A DNA stretch of 64,000 bases from JABMQB01 sp963677475 (lineage in GTDB: Bacteria; Bacteroidota; Bacteroidia; Bacteroidales; Prolixibacteraceae): positions 744,001-808,000 of the forward strand of contig CAXXQD010000021.1 of the NCBI GenBank assembly GCA_963677475.2, given 5' to 3'. Each line of letters opens with the position of its first letter. Position 1 is the stretch's first letter. Of the stretch, positions 54,545 through 64,000 are shown in pieces. The notes under the pieces are model-generated. The model was not told where the DNA came from and did not search any database. It saw only the letters and a list, made by a program, of their open reading frames with translations. Both the position numbers and the translations under genes were made by a program.

Positions 54545-57500
54545 TTATAAGGTTAAGCGAATATTAAAACCAATATTTCTGGTTGCAGGAGCTCCTCCCC
54601 ATTCAATCCCAGGTGCGCTTGAAGAACCCAAAATACCTGTTTCCGGATCAATATGTGGAATTTTAGAATGTATTAACAACAGGTTCCTTCCTTGTAATGC
54701 AAGGTCAATTGAGCCAAAAGGAGTTTTAGCAACAATGTTTTTTGGGAATGAGTAATTTAACCTTACTTCACGTAACTTTACATAATCAGAATCGAAAACA
54801 GCATTTTCCGCTGTAGTTCCGGTAGAGTAATTTCTCCAGTAGCGTTCGATGTTGCTTATAGGAGTAGTGTTGGTTACATAAGATACATTTCCATCTGCAT
54901 CGGTAATTTCATTTACTCCTTTGGCAATAATTGATTGTGAACGGTCACCACTTGTTTCTTTTGCCAAACCTGACCTACGAAGGTCCTGAACAGTATTTGA
55001 GAACATTTTTGCCCCAAACTGCATATCAACTAAAGCAGACAAGCTCAGGTTTTTGTACTTAATGGTAGAGGATACCCCTCCGGTCCAGTCAGGATCAACT
55101 TTTCCAAGTTTAATAGCCTCAGTTGTAAATGCAAACAACCCGGTTTCAGGATTGATGATCTTGTTTCCATCGGGATCTCTTTTGAAGCCAACACCAATAA
55201 GTTGCCTCTCTTCTCCTTCATAACCTGCTACCTCAATACTACTATATGTTGAGCCAAAAGTTATACGTTCTACACCTTCTGCGATCTTTTCAACTACGGT
55301 TGTTCCTTTACTGAAGTTAAAAGTTAAGTCCCATTTGAAGTTTTTTGTTTGAAGGGGAGTACCGGTAACCCTAAGTTCTATCCCTTTGTTTGAAATCTCT
55401 CCAACATTCATTTTCTGACGGACGAATCCGGTAGAATATGGAACGGGAACCCTTACAATCTGATCTTTTGTGATGGATTCATAGTAAGCAAAGTCGATAC
55501 CCAATCTGTGATTGAACATGTAGATATCTGCACCAATTTCCATTGAATTTTGCTTCTGAGGTTTTAGGTTTGTGGGAGGAAGCGTTGTAACTTGGGCAAA
55601 AGCATTATAACCCCCATGTGGTAAAGTTGTGCTTGTTCCATATTGACCAAAAATTTCAGAGTCCGGGTTAAATACAAAATCTAATTGGTATGGATCTTCG
55701 TCGCTACCAACAGAAGCCCAGTTAGCCCTTAATTTCGCATACGATAAAATCTTGCTTTTTAAAGTTGGAAAAGCATCAGTAACTATAAAACTAGTGCTTA
55801 CCGATGGATAAAAGTAAGAGCTATTGTCCTCAGGTAGGGTTGAGCTATGGTCGTTTCTACCAGTAAGGTTCAGGAACAGAAAGTTCTTATACGTTAATGT
55901 AATATCTGTATAAACACCCCAGATTCTTCTGGTTTCAGAATATTGGTCAGGGGTATTTGTTTTGGCATTTCCATAATCATAAAGATCTTCTACAATGAGG
56001 TCCCTGGATTCGTTCGACATTCGGCGATAATCCCTTTGGTTAACGTTATGCCCAAGGATAACTTTAAGTCCAAGATCATCATTGATCTCTTTTTCAATGT
56101 TAACCATGATGTCGCTGTTAAATTGCCTTGACCAAAATTGTTCATCAGAGAACTGCCCCTCTTCATTTCCAACACTTCCTTTGGCAATGGTGTAGCGTCT
56201 CCATTCTCTGTAAAAGTCTGTTCCAGCCCTGCCTAGAATTTCCATCCATGTGAAAGGCCTGTACGATAACTGGGCTGTTCCAATTACCCTGTCAATTTCA
56301 TTGGAGAATACATTCTTATTTACAATCCAGTAAGGGTTATTGATAAAATCATTGATTTTATTTTGTGAGCCATCGGCAGCTTGGTATTCTTTATATTCTT
56401 CCGGGTTAAATGTTCTTGGTAAGCCATATAAAGTACCAGTTAGGGCATTATTATTATTAGCCCCGCGTGCAGATTTCCCTGAAGACAAACTCCGAATATA
56501 CGACATGGTAGCCCTTGGTTGGAATTTTCCCATATTTTTACCTGCATTAAACGTTACCGTATTCCTGTTTAGCCATGATTCCGGCACAATGCCATCTTGC
56601 CTTAGGTTTGTGTATCCCAAACGAAAATCACCTGTTTCATCTGCATTTGCCAAATCAACTGTGTTTGAAAAAACAGATCCTGTTTGGTAAAAATCTTTTA
56701 CGTTGTCCGGATAAGCTTTTAGGGTAATTTCATTCCCATTAAAATCGGTAAATGTTTGTCCGGCAACATCCGCTAGGTTCGGTCCCCATCCATTGGATGC
56801 TTCGTCGTCATATTTTCCTGCTTGTCCCGGACCATATTCATTCTGGAAATCAGGAAGTATAAATGGTTGATTGATTGTAGCAGTTCCACTATAGGAAACA
56901 AAGAATTCCTTTTTCCTGCTACCTCTTTTGGTTGTGATAATGATTGCACCATCACGTGCCCTGGAACCATAAAGGGCTGCAGCAGCACCACCTTTTAGAA
57001 CTGTAACAGATTCAATATCGTCAGAGTTAATGTCAGAAGCCCTGTTCCCTGTATCAAATCCACTGTCATATTCGTTGAACTGGCCTTCTTTTGAATCGTT
57101 CAGTATTGGTGTTCCGTCAATAACAAACAAAGGTTGGTTATCACCTGAGAATGAATTAATACCACGAATTAATACCCTGGTTGATCCACCAACTTCTCCT
57201 GATTGGTTGGTTATTCGTACACCAGGTACTTTCCCTGCCAATGAGTTCACTACATTCGATTCCTGTGTTTTGGTCATTTCGTCGCCACCAACAGTGGTGA
57301 CGGCATAGCCCAACTCCCTTTTTTCTTTTTGAATAGCATTGGCGGTAACAATAATTTCATTAACACCAATGAGATCAGGTTCGAGGCTCACATTATATTC
57401 TGTGGCTGATGAAATAAGTACCTCTTGGGATTTCATCCCAACAAATGAGAATACAAGTACTTCAGCATTCTCAGGTAGGTTAACTGTAAATGAACCATCA

Positions 57501-57667
57501 ATCGTTGTCACAGTCCCTATGGTTGATCCCTGTACAAGTATTGTTGCACCAGGAATAGCCGAACCATCTTCTGAGGAAGTGACCTTTCCCGTAATCCTCC
57601 TGGTTTGGGCAAATGTGCTCCCAATACTCACGAGCAGAAGAATAATTAAAAGTAATTTACTTTTCAT
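54545..57667 (-). CDS. SusC/RagA TonB-dependent outer-membrane transporter
   Basis: 1,040 residues from the chosen ATG at 57667, where the signal peptide MKSKLLLIILLLVS begins. A frame opening 64 codons further upstream would add a non-homologous extension. Signal peptide about 1-21, carboxypeptidase-regulatory-like domain (about 24-105: ITGKVTSSEDGSAIPGATI), plug domain (about 115-230: VRITNQSGEVGGSTRVLIRG, then LKGGAAAALYGSRA) and a 22-strand barrel to the C-terminus. It imports the substrate with energy from TonB. First gene of the SusC-SusD-lipoprotein operon. Confidence 0.93.
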   Translation of the reverse strand: MKSKLLLIILLLVSIGSTFAQTRRITGKVTSSEDGSAIPGATILVQGSTIGTVTTIDGSFTVNLPENAEVLVFSFVGMKSQEVLISSATEYNVSLEPDLIGVNEIIVTANAIQKEKRELGYAVTTVGGDEMTKTQESNVVNSLAGKVPGVRITNQSGEVGGSTRVLIRGINSFSGDNQPLFVIDGTPILNDSKEGQFNEYDSGFDTGNRASDINSDDIESVTVLKGGAAAALYGSRARDGAIIITTKRGSRKKEFFVSYSGTATINQPFILPDFQNEYGPGQAGKYDDEASNGWGPNLADVAGQTFTDFNGNEITLKAYPDNVKDFYQTGSVFSNTVDLANADETGDFRLGYTNLRQDGIVPESWLNRNTVTFNAGKNMGKFQPRATMSYIRSLSSGKSARGANNNNALTGTLYGLPRTFNPEEYKEYQAADGSQNKINDFINNPYWIVNKNVFSNEIDRVIGTAQLSYRPFTWMEILGRAGTDFYREWRRYTIAKGSVGNEEGQFSDEQFWSRQFNSDIMVNIEKEINDDLGLKVILGHNVNQRDYRRMSNESRDLIVEDLYDYGNAKTNTPDQYSETRRIWGVYTDITLTYKNFLFLNLTGRNDHSSTLPEDNSSYFYPSVSTSFIVTDAFPTLKSKILSYAKLRANWASVGSDEDPYQLDFVFNPDSEIFGQYGTSTTLPHGGYNAFAQVTTLPPTNLKPQKQNSMEIGADIYMFNHRLGIDFAYYESITKDQIVRVPVPYSTGFVRQKMNVGEISNKGIELRVTGTPLQTKNFKWDLTFNFSKGTTVVEKIAEGVERITFGSTYSSIEVAGYEGEERQLIGVGFKRDPDGNKIINPETGLFAFTTEAIKLGKVDPDWTGGVSSTIKYKNLSLSALVDMQFGAKMFSNTVQDLRRSGLAKETSGDRSQSIIAKGVNEITDADGNVSYVTNTTPISNIERYWRNYSTGTTAENAVFDSDYVKLREVRLNYSFPKNIVAKTPFGSIDLALQGRNLLLIHSKIPHIDPETGILGSSSAPGIEWGGAPATRNIGFNIRLTL

Positions 57668-58334
57668 AGAAATAAAATTTAAGTTAAATACTGGGTTATT
57701 TTTGGAACTTTTATCGAATTGAGGAGCACTAGTATTCCAAAAGGAAAATTCTGTAAAGCCTGAGTATATAATTGAAGCAATTACAATGTAAAAGAACGAA
57801 ATTGTAAAGTCAGCGCAAGGATGGAAGGAATATGTATTGAAAGAATATTGAGATAGCAATTACTTCTATAATTTAGAATTTTGCGCATGCTCAAAAAGAA
57901 TGATAGGCTGTTAAGCAGCCAAATTTATTCAGTGTGTTTGCTTGTTTTTTTTAATTCCCCTGTTCCCCTGTTGATGCTATACTTTAAAGAACAATTCAAA
58001 TATTTTTTTAACTTTTAAATAAAAGATTCTATTGTTCCTTGATCAAACATACCCATTTGGGGTGCAAAACGAAAAGAATATCAATCAACGGTACAGTTTT
58101 GGGGCACAAGCTGCAAAATGCGACCAATATGTGATTATGTTTGTTGATTGTGGTAGTTTGTGGTCGGGAAAAGGTTGTTGGTAATTTGATTTTATAAAAT
58201 ATAACCTGAACAGGGACTAGACTGGAACGAATTTAGGATAGAAAGGCAAAAATTTAGGAGGATCTTAATTTATTTTAAAATTTAGCATCCTCCCGGTTAA
58301 TACTATGTTTGAAAAAATAATGGATAAAGAATAA
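57668..58334. other. Long leader of the SusC operon
   Basis: No gene supported. It contains the SusC promoter region, several AT-rich stretches and the terminator hairpin 58257-58293 of the small gene to its right. No regulator gene (ECF sigma/anti-sigma) lies here. Confidence 0.5.
58257..58293 (-). terminator. Terminator after the small conserved gene
   Basis: The 7-bp stem GGAGGAT / ATCCTCC (58257-58263 with 58287-58293) has a long AT loop and is followed on the minus strand by a T-rich AAATTTTTG stretch, 40 bp past the stop at 58335. Confidence 0.55.
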
Positions 58335-58526
58335 TTAGGCAGCAATGCCTGCAAAGGCTTTTTCCAAGATTTCAGGGTGCAATTCCCCAAAGTTGGCAAA
58401 ACACCATTCACGTAAATCTTCTATTTCTCCTTGGTTGACCCAATTAATGCATTTCAAAAGTTCTTTTTGAAATAGCTCTTCACTAAAACTCACTTTCGGA
58501 AGAATTACTTTTGCATATTCTATCAT
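58335..58526 (-). CDS. Small conserved Bacteroidota protein
   Basis: 63 residues: begins MIEYAKVILPKVSF and continues FQKELLKCINWVNQGEIEDLREWC. I recall very similar short proteins (EYAK-LPKVSFD, W-C pattern) in many Marinilabiliales/Bacteroidales genomes, function unknown. Helical, no signal peptide. It lies about 180 bp downstream of the trp operon on the same strand, with its own likely promoter. Confidence 0.75.
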   Translation of the reverse strand: MIEYAKVILPKVSFSEELFQKELLKCINWVNQGEIEDLREWCFANFGELHPEILEKAFAGIAA

Positions 58527-58703
58527 GGCTTTTCTGTTTAATCCTGTAATGAATATAACCTCTGTATTTCATATTTGTTATGTTGTGAAATATAACTTAA
58601 CACTTATTAACCATTAATTTTCAGGTAGTTTTTTTTAGTTTGCTGAGCTTTTGTGAGTTATGCTAAAACCTATTAAAAATGTTTTGAAACATTCGCAATA
58701 CAA

Positions 58704-59501
58704 TTAGCTCTTAAGCTCGCTTTTTGCTAATACTCCATCAATATATCCTGAGATTACCTTTTCCATTGGAAGTTCCTTGTTTTGCAAGGCTTTGATAAAA
58801 GCAGAACCGATAATAGCCCCATTGGCATATTTACATGCATTCGAAAAAGTTGCGTTGTCAGATATCCCAAATCCAATTAAGGTTGGGTTATTCAGTTGCA
58901 TGTTTTTGATCTTTTCAAAATAACTTGTTTGAAAATCTTCCACCTTTTTATTTTCCCCGGTTGTGGATGAAGAAGAGACCATATAAATAAATCCCGTGGA
59001 ATTGGCATCAATTTGCCGGATTCTCTCATTGGATGTTTGTGGGGTTATTAATAATATATTGTGAAGGTTGTTTTCTTCAAAGTAGCCCTGAAAATTGGTC
59101 TGGTATTCGTTCAATGGCATATCGGGAAGGATTACCCCATCAATTCCGGTTTCCTTGCATTTTTTACAAAACCGTTCTACTCCATACTGCAAAACAGGGT
59201 TAAAATAGCCCATAAGCAATATGGGGACGCTTACTTTTTTTGTGAGTACTTTAACTTGCTCAAAAAGAAGTTCGAGGTTCATCCCGTTTTCAAGGGCTTG
59301 GTGGCTGCTTTGTTGTATAACCGGGCCATCGGCAGTGGGATCAGAAAAAGGGATTCCGATTTCCACCATATTGGCTCCCGATTTATCCAGCTCGGTTAAA
59401 ATAAATTGAGTGTCGTTTAATTCCGGATACCCGGCGGTAAAATATATGGTAAGTATATTTTCTTTCTTTTGCTCAAACAGCTTATTTATTCTATTGTACA
59501 T
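58704..59501 (-). CDS. trpA: Tryptophan synthase alpha subunit
   Basis: 265 residues, standard length. TrpA signature VEIGIPFSDPTADGP with catalytic E48 and D58; GFIYMVSSSSTTG phosphate-site loop. It splits indole-3-glycerol phosphate to indole and glyceraldehyde-3-phosphate and passes indole to TrpB. Last gene of the trp operon, 18 bp after trpB. Confidence 0.97.
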   Translation of the reverse strand: MYNRINKLFEQKKENILTIYFTAGYPELNDTQFILTELDKSGANMVEIGIPFSDPTADGPVIQQSSHQALENGMNLELLFEQVKVLTKKVSVPILLMGYFNPVLQYGVERFCKKCKETGIDGVILPDMPLNEYQTNFQGYFEENNLHNILLITPQTSNERIRQIDANSTGFIYMVSSSSTTGENKKVEDFQTSYFEKIKNMQLNNPTLIGFGISDNATFSNACKYANGAIIGSAFIKALQNKELPMEKVISGYIDGVLAKSELKS

Positions 59502-59519
59502 TCTTCAATTGTTTTTAGG

Positions 59520-60701
59520 TTAATAGCCAAAATAATTAAGATATGTTTCCATGTCTTTATCGCCTCGTCCCGAAAGGTTAACCACGGTAACTTCACTGGG
59601 TTTGAGGTCGATTTTATTTAACGCTGCCAAGGCGTGTGCCGATTCCAGTGCAGGGATAATTCCCTCTTTTTGGGTTAGAAGAAGAACAGCGTCCAATACT
59701 TCCTGATCGGTGGCATACAGGTATTTTCCCCTTCCACTTTTAAACAAATGCGCATGCATTGGACCAATGCCCGGATAGTCGAGACCGGCCGAAATAGAGT
59801 AGGGTTCGGTGATTTGCCCATCGGCATTTTGCATCAACATGGTTTTACTGGAATGCAGCACACCGGGCGATCCAATGGTCAGGGTGGCGGCTGTTTCTTT
59901 TGTGTCAACACCTTTTCCGGCAGCTTCAACCCCAATCAGTTCCACAGATGTGTTATCGAGATAATGGTAAAATGCGCCTGCGGCATTGCTTCCCCCACCA
60001 ACACAAGCCATAATGCGGGTTGGTAACTCGTTTCCGGTTTGTTCTTTTAACTGGACTTTCATTTCCTTACTAATAACTGACTGGAAAATAGCAACCATAT
60101 CGGGGTAAGGGTGCGGCCCAACCACTGAGCCAATAATATAGTGTGTATCAAAGGGGTTGTTGATCCAATCGCGCATGCCTTCGTTGGTAGCATCCTTCAA
60201 TGTTTTGTTTCCACTGTGTACGGGAATTACTTCGGCACCCAGCATTTTCATTTTTTTGACGTTCGGGGCTTGTCGTTCTACATCAAGAGCTCCCATATAA
60301 ACAACACATTTAAGTCCTTTAAGGGCACAAACTGTGGCTGTTGCAAGTCCGTGCTGACCTGCGCCTGTTTCTGCAATAATCCGAGTTTTACCAAGCTTCT
60401 CAGCCAGGATTATTTGCCCAATGGTGTTGTTAAGTTTGTGTGAGCCTGTGTGGTTAAGGTCTTCGCGTTTAAGGTAAATGTTTGAGCCGTAATGTTCCGA
60501 CAATCGTTTGGCAAGATACAAGGGCGATGGCCTGCCCACATAATCTTTTAAGAGTTGTGTAAACTCATCTTTAAACTCCTGGGAGTTGATTATTTGAAGA
60601 TATTTGGTACGCAGCTCTTCAACATTTGTGTACATCATTTCGGGAATCCAGGCACCCCCAAATTCGCCGTAATATCCGTTTTTATTTACTTGATAGTTCA
60701 C
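59520..60701 (-). CDS. trpB: Tryptophan synthase beta subunit
   Basis: 393 residues, normal for TrpB. PLP lysine K89 in HTGSHKLNN; GGGSNAAG phosphate-binding loop; conserved ETGAGQHG. It joins indole and serine to make tryptophan. Seven bp separate it from trpF. Confidence 0.97.
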   Translation of the reverse strand: MNYQVNKNGYYGEFGGAWIPEMMYTNVEELRTKYLQIINSQEFKDEFTQLLKDYVGRPSPLYLAKRLSEHYGSNIYLKREDLNHTGSHKLNNTIGQIILAEKLGKTRIIAETGAGQHGLATATVCALKGLKCVVYMGALDVERQAPNVKKMKMLGAEVIPVHSGNKTLKDATNEGMRDWINNPFDTHYIIGSVVGPHPYPDMVAIFQSVISKEMKVQLKEQTGNELPTRIMACVGGGSNAAGAFYHYLDNTSVELIGVEAAGKGVDTKETAATLTIGSPGVLHSSKTMLMQNADGQITEPYSISAGLDYPGIGPMHAHLFKSGRGKYLYATDQEVLDAVLLLTQKEGIIPALESAHALAALNKIDLKPSEVTVVNLSGRGDKDMETYLNYFGY

Positions 60702-60708
60702 TTTTGTT

Positions 60709-61341
60709 TTATTTTAATTGTGCTATAAATATTCGTAATTTTTCAATGTTCTTTATTCCCGGGCTATCCTCAAAACCGCTGTTCAGGTCAATGCCATACA
60801 ACATTTTATGATCCATGGATTGAATTCTACTGGCATCGTTGGGACCAATTCCTCCACTCAGGAAGAAAGGAATATTTAGCGTATAATCATCAAGGATCGA
60901 CCAATCAAATTTTTTACCCGTTCCGCCAACAAGTTCTGCTTTGGTATCGAAAAGAAAAAAATCTACAATGCCCTCGTATGCTGACAGTTGGTTGAAATCA
61001 AAGCTTGTATTCAAGCGAAAGGCTTTAATTATTTTAGCACCAATTTTTTTTAATTCCTTACATTCATCCGGGCTTTCATCGCCATGCAACTGAATGTAAT
61101 CCAGCTTATACTTATGGGCGATGGTTTGAATAAAATCGTTTCTTTTATTTACAAAAACACCTGCTTTTTCTTTGTTGGTTTGAAATAAAAGCTTTTTGTT
61201 TTCTTCTTCGAGATGCCCTACATCCCTTTTTGAGGGGGCATAAAAAATGTACCCCTGAATATGAATATCCAGTTCGGCAACATCCCGCATGTTATCGGGA
61301 AATTTCATGCCACAAACTTTTATCTTAAGTTCTTTTTTCAT
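60709..61341 (-). CDS. trpF: Phosphoribosylanthranilate isomerase
   Basis: 210 residues. KVCGMKFPDN near the N-terminus (catalytic Cys10), FLFDTKAELVGGTGKKFDW with the catalytic Asp, and FFLSGGIGPNDA phosphate site. It isomerises PRA to CdRP. The start overlaps the trpC stop by 4 bp (ATGA). Confidence 0.95.
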   Translation of the reverse strand: MKKELKIKVCGMKFPDNMRDVAELDIHIQGYIFYAPSKRDVGHLEEENKKLLFQTNKEKAGVFVNKRNDFIQTIAHKYKLDYIQLHGDESPDECKELKKIGAKIIKAFRLNTSFDFNQLSAYEGIVDFFLFDTKAELVGGTGKKFDWSILDDYTLNIPFFLSGGIGPNDASRIQSMDHKMLYGIDLNSGFEDSPGIKNIEKLRIFIAQLK

Positions 61342-62126
61342 TTCGGGATGGATAAAATAAAATCTCGACAGGCTTTCGAAGGATCTTTGGTTTTCATAAA
61401 TGTTTCGCCAATTAAAAATCCTTTAAATCCAGATTTTCGAAGTGTTTTAATACTTTTGGGTTCAGAAAGTCCGCTTTCCGATATCTTCACAAAATTATCT
61501 GGGATTAGTGGTTCAAGTTCCTGTGATCGCGAAATGGAAACATCAAAAGTTTTAAGGTTACGGTTGTTTACCCCAACAATATCCACAAAGTCATTTAGCT
61601 TTTCAAGTTCTTCGGTGTTATGCACTTCAACCAGTACTTCCAAACCTAAACCTTTCGCAGTTTTTGCAAGTTGTTCCAAGTTTTGCTTTTCAAGGCAGGC
61701 GGCAATTAACAGAATTACATCAGCCCCGTGCGCTTTTGCTTCTATAATCTGATAATCGTCGATCATAAAGTCTTTTCGGAGGATTGGCATTTCCGGATTG
61801 GCATTTCTGGCTTTTTGTAAGTTTTCGAGGCAACCACCAAAATAGTCTTTGTCGGTTAAAACCGAAATCCCGGATGCACCAGCTAATTTGTATCCAGTAG
61901 TAACTTTCTCAACGCTTGAATGATCGTTGATTATTCCTTTTGACGGCGACTTTTGTTTGAATTCTGCAATAATCCCCGATGCCCCTTCTTTTAAAAGGTT
62001 TTTAGCGAGTGAATTGCATTTCCTGGCAAACAAGGGAGAGGTTTTAAGTTCTTCGACACTCACAAGTTGCTTTTGCTGAAATACTTCTTTTTCTTTGGTT
62101 GCAATTATTTTATCAAGAATAGTCAT
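61338..62126 (-). CDS. trpC: Indole-3-glycerol phosphate synthase
   Basis: 262 residues. IIAEFKQKSPSKG (substrate lysine), VLTDKDYFGG, LRKDFMIDDYQI and ISESGLSEPKSI are all standard TrpC motifs. It closes the indole ring. trpC and trpF are separate genes here, not fused as in enterics. Confidence 0.96.
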   Translation of the reverse strand: MTILDKIIATKEKEVFQQKQLVSVEELKTSPLFARKCNSLAKNLLKEGASGIIAEFKQKSPSKGIINDHSSVEKVTTGYKLAGASGISVLTDKDYFGGCLENLQKARNANPEMPILRKDFMIDDYQIIEAKAHGADVILLIAACLEKQNLEQLAKTAKGLGLEVLVEVHNTEELEKLNDFVDIVGVNNRNLKTFDVSISRSQELEPLIPDNFVKISESGLSEPKSIKTLRKSGFKGFLIGETFMKTKDPSKACRDFILSIPK

Positions 62127-62131
62127 CTTAT

Positions 62132-63118
62132 TTATCCTACCATTTTGGTTAATGCTTTTTTGGCTTTGCCACTCTCAAGGCTTTCTTTTGCAATTGCTGT
62201 GCATTCCTCTAAAGGTTTGTCCTGATAAACCGTTTGGATTGCCACTGCAGAATTTGCAAGAACTACATTATTTTGTGCAGTAGTTCCTTTTCCATCCAGG
62301 ATATCGGTAAAAATTTTTGCAGCCTCGTTTACCGTGTTTCCCCCGAACAAATCTACCGGTTTTATTTTCTCAAATCCAAGCTGCCCTGTTGTGTAAATAT
62401 TTTCAGATTGATTGTTGGCAATACGGACATCATCGGTTAAGGAAATTTCATCGTAACCATCCACGTTATTAATGATGGAATAAGCAATGTCCAGGTTTTT
62501 ATACACTTCTTTATATAAATCGAAAATATCTTTATTGTAAACACCCAATAATTGATATTTAGGTGATGAAGGATTGATCATTGGGCCAAGAACATTAAAG
62601 AACGTTTTCACTTTTAATGCTTTTCGAACCGGGGCAATATTTTTCATGGCAGGGTGGAAAAGTGGTGCATGAAGAAAACAAATACCTGCTTTATCAAGGT
62701 CACTTTTCAACTTCCCCGGATTGTTGCTAAATTTGTACCCGAGTGCCTCTAAAACGTTGGAAGAACCACTGTTTGACGAAACTGCATAGTTGCCATGTTT
62801 TGCCACATTGATACCAGCACCCGCGACAATAAATGAAGAAAGGGTTGAAATATTAAACGTGTTTTTACCATCGCCGCCGGTCCCTACAATATCCATAGTG
62901 TTATAATCCGACAAATCGGTTATTAAACTCAATTGCACCATTGCTTCGCGAAATCCGGAAAGTTCGGTCGCCGTTATTTTTCGCATTTGAAAAACCGTAA
63001 GGAAAGAAGCGAATTCAACCTCGGTATGTTTTCCTTCCCCAATTCCGAGGAGGGTGTTTTTTGCTTCTTCGAAGCTTAGTTTGTTCCCTTCAAAAAGGGT
63101 TGTGAGTAGTTCTTTCAT
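62132..63118 (-). CDS. trpD: Anthranilate phosphoribosyltransferase
   Basis: 328 residues from the ATG at 63118; a frame starting 13 codons earlier runs into trpG and is unlikely. DIVGTGGDGKNTFNIST (PRPP loop), KHGNYAVSSNSGSSN and NVLGPMINPS are diagnostic. Adds PRPP to anthranilate. Four bp after trpG; not fused to it. Confidence 0.95.
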   Translation of the reverse strand: MKELLTTLFEGNKLSFEEAKNTLLGIGEGKHTEVEFASFLTVFQMRKITATELSGFREAMVQLSLITDLSDYNTMDIVGTGGDGKNTFNISTLSSFIVAGAGINVAKHGNYAVSSNSGSSNVLEALGYKFSNNPGKLKSDLDKAGICFLHAPLFHPAMKNIAPVRKALKVKTFFNVLGPMINPSSPKYQLLGVYNKDIFDLYKEVYKNLDIAYSIINNVDGYDEISLTDDVRIANNQSENIYTTGQLGFEKIKPVDLFGGNTVNEAAKIFTDILDGKGTTAQNNVVLANSAVAIQTVYQDKPLEECTAIAKESLESGKAKKALTKMVG

Positions 63119-63122
63119 CGTA

Positions 63123-63692
63123 TTATTTATAGATCCAGTTTTTGAGCATTTTTTCACCTTCTGGCGTCAACACAGATTCGGGATGAAACTGGACCCCTTC
63201 CACATCGTATTCCTTGTGTTTCATCGACATGATCAGACCTTCACCGTCCACACTTGTGACCTCCAGGCAATCGGGTAAGTTATCTTTTTCCACAATCCAT
63301 GAATGATAGCGGCCCGCTTCAAACGAATCGGCAATGTTGTTGAATAAGATACTGCTTCTTTTTTCAACCGAAATTGGTGTTGCGATTCCATGCAAAACCT
63401 TGTTCATATTGTGCAGTTTGCCGCCAAAAACTTCGCCAATTGCCTGATGTCCCAGGCACACACCCAACATACTTTTACTTGGTGCATATTCCTTTATAAT
63501 ATCTAATAGCAATCCAGCTTCGGATGGGATGCCAGGTCCTGGTGATAAAATAATTTTATCGTATTCGTCGATATCTTCCAATTTAATTTCATCGTTCCTG
63601 CAAACGATAACCGGAAGGCCAGTAATCTTTTTTATGGCATGCACCAGGTTGTAGGTGAAAGAATCATAATTATCAATAACTAATATTTTCAT
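63123..63692 (-). CDS. trpG: Anthranilate synthase glutamine amidotransferase
   Basis: 189 residues, class I amidotransferase: oxyanion SPGPGIPSEAG, nucleophile C79 in GVCLGHQ, and His/Glu in VQFHPES. It delivers ammonia to TrpE. A 4-aminobenzoate role (PabA) is possible for such proteins, but the operon makes trpG the right name. Confidence 0.95.
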   Translation of the reverse strand: MKILVIDNYDSFTYNLVHAIKKITGLPVIVCRNDEIKLEDIDEYDKIILSPGPGIPSEAGLLLDIIKEYAPSKSMLGVCLGHQAIGEVFGGKLHNMNKVLHGIATPISVEKRSSILFNNIADSFEAGRYHSWIVEKDNLPDCLEVTSVDGEGLIMSMKHKEYDVEGVQFHPESVLTPEGEKMLKNWIYK

Positions 63693-63710
63693 GATTTTTG
63701 ATTTTCGGGT

Positions 63711-64000
63711 TTAACTAATTGTTTTTGCCATTTCAATCGCTTTTTTCAAAGCGCCTAATTTATTGTTCACTTCCTGGAGTTCATTTTCTTCTTTCGATTC
63801 AGCAACAATTCCGGCTCCAGCCTGGTAATAAAGTACTGAATCTTTGCTCAAAAATGAACGGATCATGATCGCCTGGTTTACAGTGCGGTCGAAACCCATA
63901 TACCCAATGCATCCTCCGTAATATCCTCGGTTTTGGTTTTCATATTGATCTATCAATTGCATGGCACGGTGTTTAGGAGCCCCTGAAAGTGTTCCTGCCG
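63711..64000 (-). CDS. trpE: Anthranilate synthase component I (C-terminal part, cut by window edge)
   Basis: About 96 C-terminal residues. The frame continues through the right edge: the first visible residues read AGTLSGAPKHRAMQLID, the LSGAPK motif of chorismate-binding enzymes, followed by GYYGGCIGYMGFD and AGAGIVAES near the end. It makes anthranilate from chorismate with TrpG. The ATG at 63962 is internal, not the start. First gene of the trp operon; any leader control lies outside the window. Confidence 0.95.
   Translation of the reverse strand, partial: AGTLSGAPKHRAMQLIDQYENQNRGYYGGCIGYMGFDRTVNQAIMIRSFLSKDSVLYYQAGAGIVAESKEENELQEVNNKLGALKKAIEMAKTIS

Overview
The window looks like a chromosome segment of a Bacteroidota bacterium, probably of the Marinilabiliales/Prolixibacteraceae kind. 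The evidence is a SusC/SusD pair, PorP/SprF and OmpA-type parts of the type IX secretion system (T9SS), a CHU_C-type sorting domain, a FISUMP domain, TPR-transmembrane-AraC regulators and low G+C with AT-rich spacers. No rRNA is present. One complete tRNA (initiator tRNA-fMet) and one 3' fragment of a tRNA-Pro are visible.

Layout. 0-3.2 kb: a propeller-like membrane-anchored protein and a TPR/AraC regulator. 3.7-41.8 kb: a long accessory region. It opens with a 45-nt tRNA-Pro fragment (attachment-site scar) and two convergent tyrosine recombinases. 5.7-12.8 kb: a five-gene leftward operon, DUF4007 (SspB-like), a large P-loop ATPase (SspC-like), a PAPS-reductase/DndC family protein (SspD-like), DUF262 and SIR2. 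It reads as a phosphorothioate-type DNA modification set coupled to a DUF262 plus SIR2 effector pair in place of a standard SspE. 13-14.7 kb: small genes including a SymE-like toxin. 14.84-19.43 kb: a rightward cassette between two 45-bp direct repeats, holding a putative AbiC-type membrane protein, a divergent thymidylate-synthase homologue with an Asp at the cytosine-specifying position, a ThiC-family radical enzyme and a radical SAM/SPASM protein. This is my best candidate for an undescribed system (modified pyrimidine metabolite or nucleotide with a defence role). 19.5-29 kb: a TPR/AraC regulator, a small lipoprotein, a 2,174-residue surface lipoprotein with four near-identical 570-bp tandem repeats, and a secreted protein sharing one domain with it. 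29.2-36 kb: a leftward mobilisation operon (coupling ATPase, relaxase, MobC, HTH protein, VWA protein, membrane protein) with no type IV secretion genes, so probably an integrative mobilisable element. 36-41.7 kb: a TPR protein, hypothetical proteins and a strongly structured non-coding segment, ending at tRNA-fMet.

41.8-64 kb reads as ordinary chromosome: a GH36-like glycosidase, a T9SS operon (CHU_C substrate, PorE-like OmpA/SPOR protein, PorP/SprF), a cyclophilin lipoprotein, a MORN protein, a SusC/SusD/lipoprotein uptake operon, a small conserved protein and a leftward trp operon in the order trpE-G-D-C-F-B-A, with trpE cut by the window edge.

Family calls rest on motifs read by eye; no database search was run. 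Start codons were moved inward where the longest frame carried an implausible N-terminal extension.
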